Shown piece by piece: positions 32,800 to 35,069 of a stretch of DNA of 35,069 bases. The notes below the pieces were generated by a model, which was given only the letters and a program-made list of their open reading frames with translations, was not told where the DNA came from and searched no databases. This stretch comes from an uncultured Clostridia bacterium (GTDB lineage: Bacteria > Bacillota > Clostridia > TANB77 > CAG-508), in assembly GCA_944390965.1 (NCBI GenBank), contig CALXRW010000016.1, positions 1 through 35,069 on the forward strand. The letters run 5' to 3'. A program made the translations under genes and the position numbers. How positions within the stretch are numbered: position 1 is the stretch's first letter; every line of letters starts with the position of its first letter.

Positions 32800-34596
32800 A
32801 TGTTTCAGATAGAAGATGAATTAAAAAAACTCCCAAACAAACCAGGAGTTTATATTATGCATGACAAAGAAGATAACATTATCTATGTAGGAAAAGCCAT
32901 ATCTTTAAAGAAGAGAGTAAGACAATACTTTAGGAAAAATAACAAAACAGCTAGGATTGAGAGAATGGTCTCTTTAATAGACCATTTCGAATATATTGTA
33001 ACAGATAATGAAGCAGAGGCCCTTATTCTAGAATGTAACCTAATTAAAAAAAATAGTCCCAAATTTAATGTGTTACTAAAAGATGATAAAACCTATCCCT
33101 ATATTAAAGTAGATGTGAAGTCAGATTTCCCAAATGTTGTAATTACAAGAAAAATATTAAATGATGGTGCTAAATATTTTGGACCATATGCCAATAGTGG
33201 TGCAGCAAAAGAAATGGTTGATTTCATTAAACAAAAATTTCAAATTAGGCAATGTAAAAACTTTAAATCTAATACGAGGGCATGTTTAAATTACCATATA
33301 AAAAGATGTTTAGCACCTTGTATGGGATATGTATCAAAAGAAGATTATAGAAAACAAATTGATCAAATATTAATGTTATTAGAAGGAAAAACAGAGCCTA
33401 TCATTAAACAAATTGAAAAAGAAATTGCACTAGCATCTGAAAAAATGGAATATGAAAAAGCAGCAATGCTTAGAGATAAAAAAATAGCGATTGAAAATGT
33501 ATCAGAAAAACAAAAAGTTTCTAATATTTCTGAGAACAATATTGATGTATTGGGAATGGCAAAAAACGATTTGCTATGTTGTATTGAAATCTTTTTTGTT
33601 CGTGGAAGTAAAATGATAGGAAGAGAACACTACTTTTTTAACAATGTAAATGAAATGGAAGAAAAAGAAATTATGACAGACTTTGTGAAACAATACTATT
33701 TACAAAAACAAGAACTTCCAAATAGAATCATGTTAAAACAAGAAATTGAAGATAAACAAACAATAGAACAAATTTTAACTCAAAAAGCTGGTAGAAAAGT
33801 TGAACTAAAAACACCACAAAAGGGAGAAAAACTAAGATTTGTAGAAATGGCAGAAAAAAATAGTAAAATAACATTAGAAAATAAACTAAAAGAAAAAACG
33901 AACATCTTACAAGAACTAAAAGATACTTTACAACTTGAAATATTACCAAGAAAAATTGAAATGTACGATATATCTAATACATCAGGAGAATTTATGGTAG
34001 CAGGTATGTGTGTAGCACAAGATGGTATTATAAAAAGAAACTTATCAAGAAGATTTAAAATTAAAACAGTATTAGAACAAGATGACCCAAAATGTATGGA
34101 AGAAGTGGTAACGAGAAGACTAAAACATTCCATTGAAAATCCAAATGGTGGTTTTGGTACTTTACCAGATGTGATATTTGCAGATGGAGGAATCACCCAA
34201 ATAAGAGCTATTAGAAGAGCAATCGACAAATATCAATTACCAATTTCTATTTTTGGCTTAGTAAAAAACGATAGGCACAAAACAAGGGCGTTAATTGATG
34301 AACAAAGAAAAGAAATTCCAATATCAGAAACCATTAAAAATTTTGTAACAAATTTTCAAGAAGAAGTGCATAAAACTGCAATTGAATACCATAGAAAAAT
34401 AAGAGATAAACAAATCACAAAATCAGAATTAGATGAAATACCAGGAATAGGAGAAAAGAAAAAACAAATGCTTTTGCAAAAATTTAAAACAATAAATGCG
34501 ATAAAAGATGCAAGCATAGAGGAGATAACAGAATTAAAAGGGATTACCAAGCCATTAGCAGAAAAAATAAAGCAAGCTTTAAATAAAATGTCGTAA
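32800..34596 (+). CDS. uvrC: Excinuclease ABC subunit C
   Basis: UvrC makes both incisions in nucleotide excision repair with UvrAB. The N-terminal GIY-YIG domain shows PGVYIMHDKEDNIIYVGKA, a basic KKRVRQYF and later DDKTYPYIKV. A cysteine cluster (CKNF, CLNYHIKRCLAPC) lies at about 153-175, and a UVR domain at about 195-235. The RNase H-like 3' of the protein has MYDISNTSGEFMVAGM and FADGGITQI, and two HhH motifs (IPGIGEKKKQMLL; LKGITKPLAEKI) end it. 598 residues. RBS AAAGGGA. Confidence 0.97.
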   Translation: MFQIEDELKKLPNKPGVYIMHDKEDNIIYVGKAISLKKRVRQYFRKNNKTARIERMVSLIDHFEYIVTDNEAEALILECNLIKKNSPKFNVLLKDDKTYPYIKVDVKSDFPNVVITRKILNDGAKYFGPYANSGAAKEMVDFIKQKFQIRQCKNFKSNTRACLNYHIKRCLAPCMGYVSKEDYRKQIDQILMLLEGKTEPIIKQIEKEIALASEKMEYEKAAMLRDKKIAIENVSEKQKVSNISENNIDVLGMAKNDLLCCIEIFFVRGSKMIGREHYFFNNVNEMEEKEIMTDFVKQYYLQKQELPNRIMLKQEIEDKQTIEQILTQKAGRKVELKTPQKGEKLRFVEMAEKNSKITLENKLKEKTNILQELKDTLQLEILPRKIEMYDISNTSGEFMVAGMCVAQDGIIKRNLSRRFKIKTVLEQDDPKCMEEVVTRRLKHSIENPNGGFGTLPDVIFADGGITQIRAIRRAIDKYQLPISIFGLVKNDRHKTRALIDEQRKEIPISETIKNFVTNFQEEVHKTAIEYHRKIRDKQITKSELDEIPGIGEKKKQMLLQKFKTINAIKDASIEEITELKGITKPLAEKIKQALNKMS

Positions 34597-34627
34597 TTAA
34601 AAGAACGATTTTAGGAATAAATAAATT

Positions 34628-34659
34628 CCTCCTACATATATATAGGTAGGAGGAGGGAT
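34628..34659 (+). promoter_or_regulatory. Hairpin that covers the next gene's RBS / uvrC terminator
   Basis: CCTCCTAC (34628-34635) pairs with GTAGGAGG (34646-34653). The 3' arm overlaps the GGAGGAGGG of the next gene, and a T-run follows. It can act as a terminator for uvrC, and can also hide the RBS if read through. Confidence 0.6.
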
Positions 34660-34664
34660 TTTTT

Positions 34665-34868
34665 ATGGAGTTAACAAAGGACGAGCTATTTCGTATTCGA
34701 TATAATGAATATACAAACACATTGGAAATTGGGAAAAAGAAAAATAAGTTGATGGCATGGATTAAGAGAAATAAGCTATTTAGTGTTATATTAGGATTAA
34801 CAGCTGTTTTCATTTTTACAGACATCTTTTTGCTATTCCATTTTATGTCATTGTTAAGTATGATTTAA
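34665..34868 (+). CDS. Small membrane protein, unknown
   Basis: A 67-residue protein with a charged N-terminal half (MELTKDELFRIRYNEYTN, then Lys-rich) and one membrane helix (about 40-62). I do not recognise a family. The ATG follows GGAGGAGGG by 7 nt; that site lies in a hairpin arm (34628-34653). A long perfect inverted repeat follows 11 nt after its stop. Base composition is like that of its neighbours. The good RBS and short non-overlapping position make it likely real. Confidence 0.65.
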   Translation: MELTKDELFRIRYNEYTNTLEIGKKKNKLMAWIKRNKLFSVILGLTAVFIFTDIFLLFHFMSLLSMI

Positions 34869-34879
34869 TTAAAAAATGG

Positions 34880-34949
34880 ATGTCGCTATTGAAGACACTT
34901 CCGAATGGGAAAAAATAGTCCCATTCGGAAGTGTCTTCAATAGCGACAT
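34880..34949. terminator. Perfect 31-bp inverted repeat after the small membrane gene
   Basis: Arms 34880-34910 and 34919-34949 pair without mismatch around the loop AAAAATAG. T-rich tracts lie outside both arms (GCTTTTTATG on plus; CCATTTTTT on minus), so it may be a bidirectional terminator, though much longer than the usual stem. Confidence 0.7.
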
Positions 34950-34991
34950 TGCTTTTTATGCAGGTTTTTGATATAATGCAAAAAATAAATT

Positions 34992-35069
34992 AATAGTGTA
35001 AAGTAATTTATGAAAAAATGTAGGGGCGATTTTAATCGCCCGTTCTTCGAAGAAATTACTTAAAACAAA
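34992..35069 (+). repeat. Canonical palindromic repeat at the window end
   Basis: Complete copy: TAGTGTAAAGTAATTTATG, TGTAGGGGCGATT with AATCGCCC, TTCTTCGAAGAA, AAATTACTTAAAACAA. It is in the same orientation as all other copies. The window ends with it. Confidence 0.92.

Noticed and set aside
33780..34229. Minus-strand open frame of 149 codons opposite uvrC
   Set aside because: Antisense shadow of the conserved uvrC C-terminal half; Ser/Phe/Leu-rich without motifs or RBS.

Overview
The window is a contiguous stretch of an AT-rich (by eye about 30% GC) genome from a spore-forming, monoderm Bacillota, most likely an anaerobic Clostridia lineage of the gut type. Sporulation-only genes (yabG, sipL, yunB, spoVAC-spoVAD-spoVAE, bofA), AGA-dominated arginine codons, strong AGGAGG ribosome binding sites, a glmS ribozyme and Firmicutes-style ribosomal leaders all point there. 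I cannot fix the genus from sequence alone.

Layout. 1-6.4 kb: an exported thermolysin-like (M4) peptidase, then a sporulation block (yabG facing away from veg, sipL, yunB) and a membrane-anchored C39-like cysteine peptidase. 6.4-8.8 kb: ribosomal genes, rplM-rpsI divergent from infC-rpmI-rplT, each with its own promoter and leader. 8.8-10.9 kb: a minus-strand operon of dodecin-spoVAC-spoVAD-spoVAE. 11-20.3 kb: a nearly complete monoderm type IV pilus cluster: a PilM-PilN fusion, PilO, a small membrane protein, a tiny major-pilin-like protein, prepilin peptidase, a larger pilin-like protein, PilB, PilT and PilC. 20.6-25.7 kb: ROK sugar kinase, RNase J, glutamyl-tRNA synthetase and a DUF951 protein. 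25.9-28.1 kb: minus-strand DUF1653-serS-ysxC operon. 28.1-35 kb: CaCA-type exchanger, yaaL-bofA, two GC-richer small minus-strand genes, glmS with ribozyme, uvrC and a small membrane protein.

The most unusual structure is a family of short palindromic repeats (consensus unit up to 84 bp) in the second half of the window. All copies lie in the same orientation. Four end only 22-27 nt before the start codon of a plus-strand gene, and between pilB and pilT the repeat forms a tandem array with an exact 84-bp period. Related modules with exchanged hairpins are chained to it in three intergenic regions. Other points of interest are two sets of three 11-bp direct repeats (TGTAAT/ATTACA) next to yabG/veg and spoVA/pil; two GC-richer small genes with the same promoter-dyad-RBS-ORF-terminator layout and faint similarity to each other; a dodecin translationally coupled to spoVAC; a PilM-PilN fusion; likely frameshifts in yabG and in one pilus-cluster gene; and an ATA start codon for infC.

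No tRNA, rRNA, CRISPR array, transposase, phage gene or replication origin was seen.
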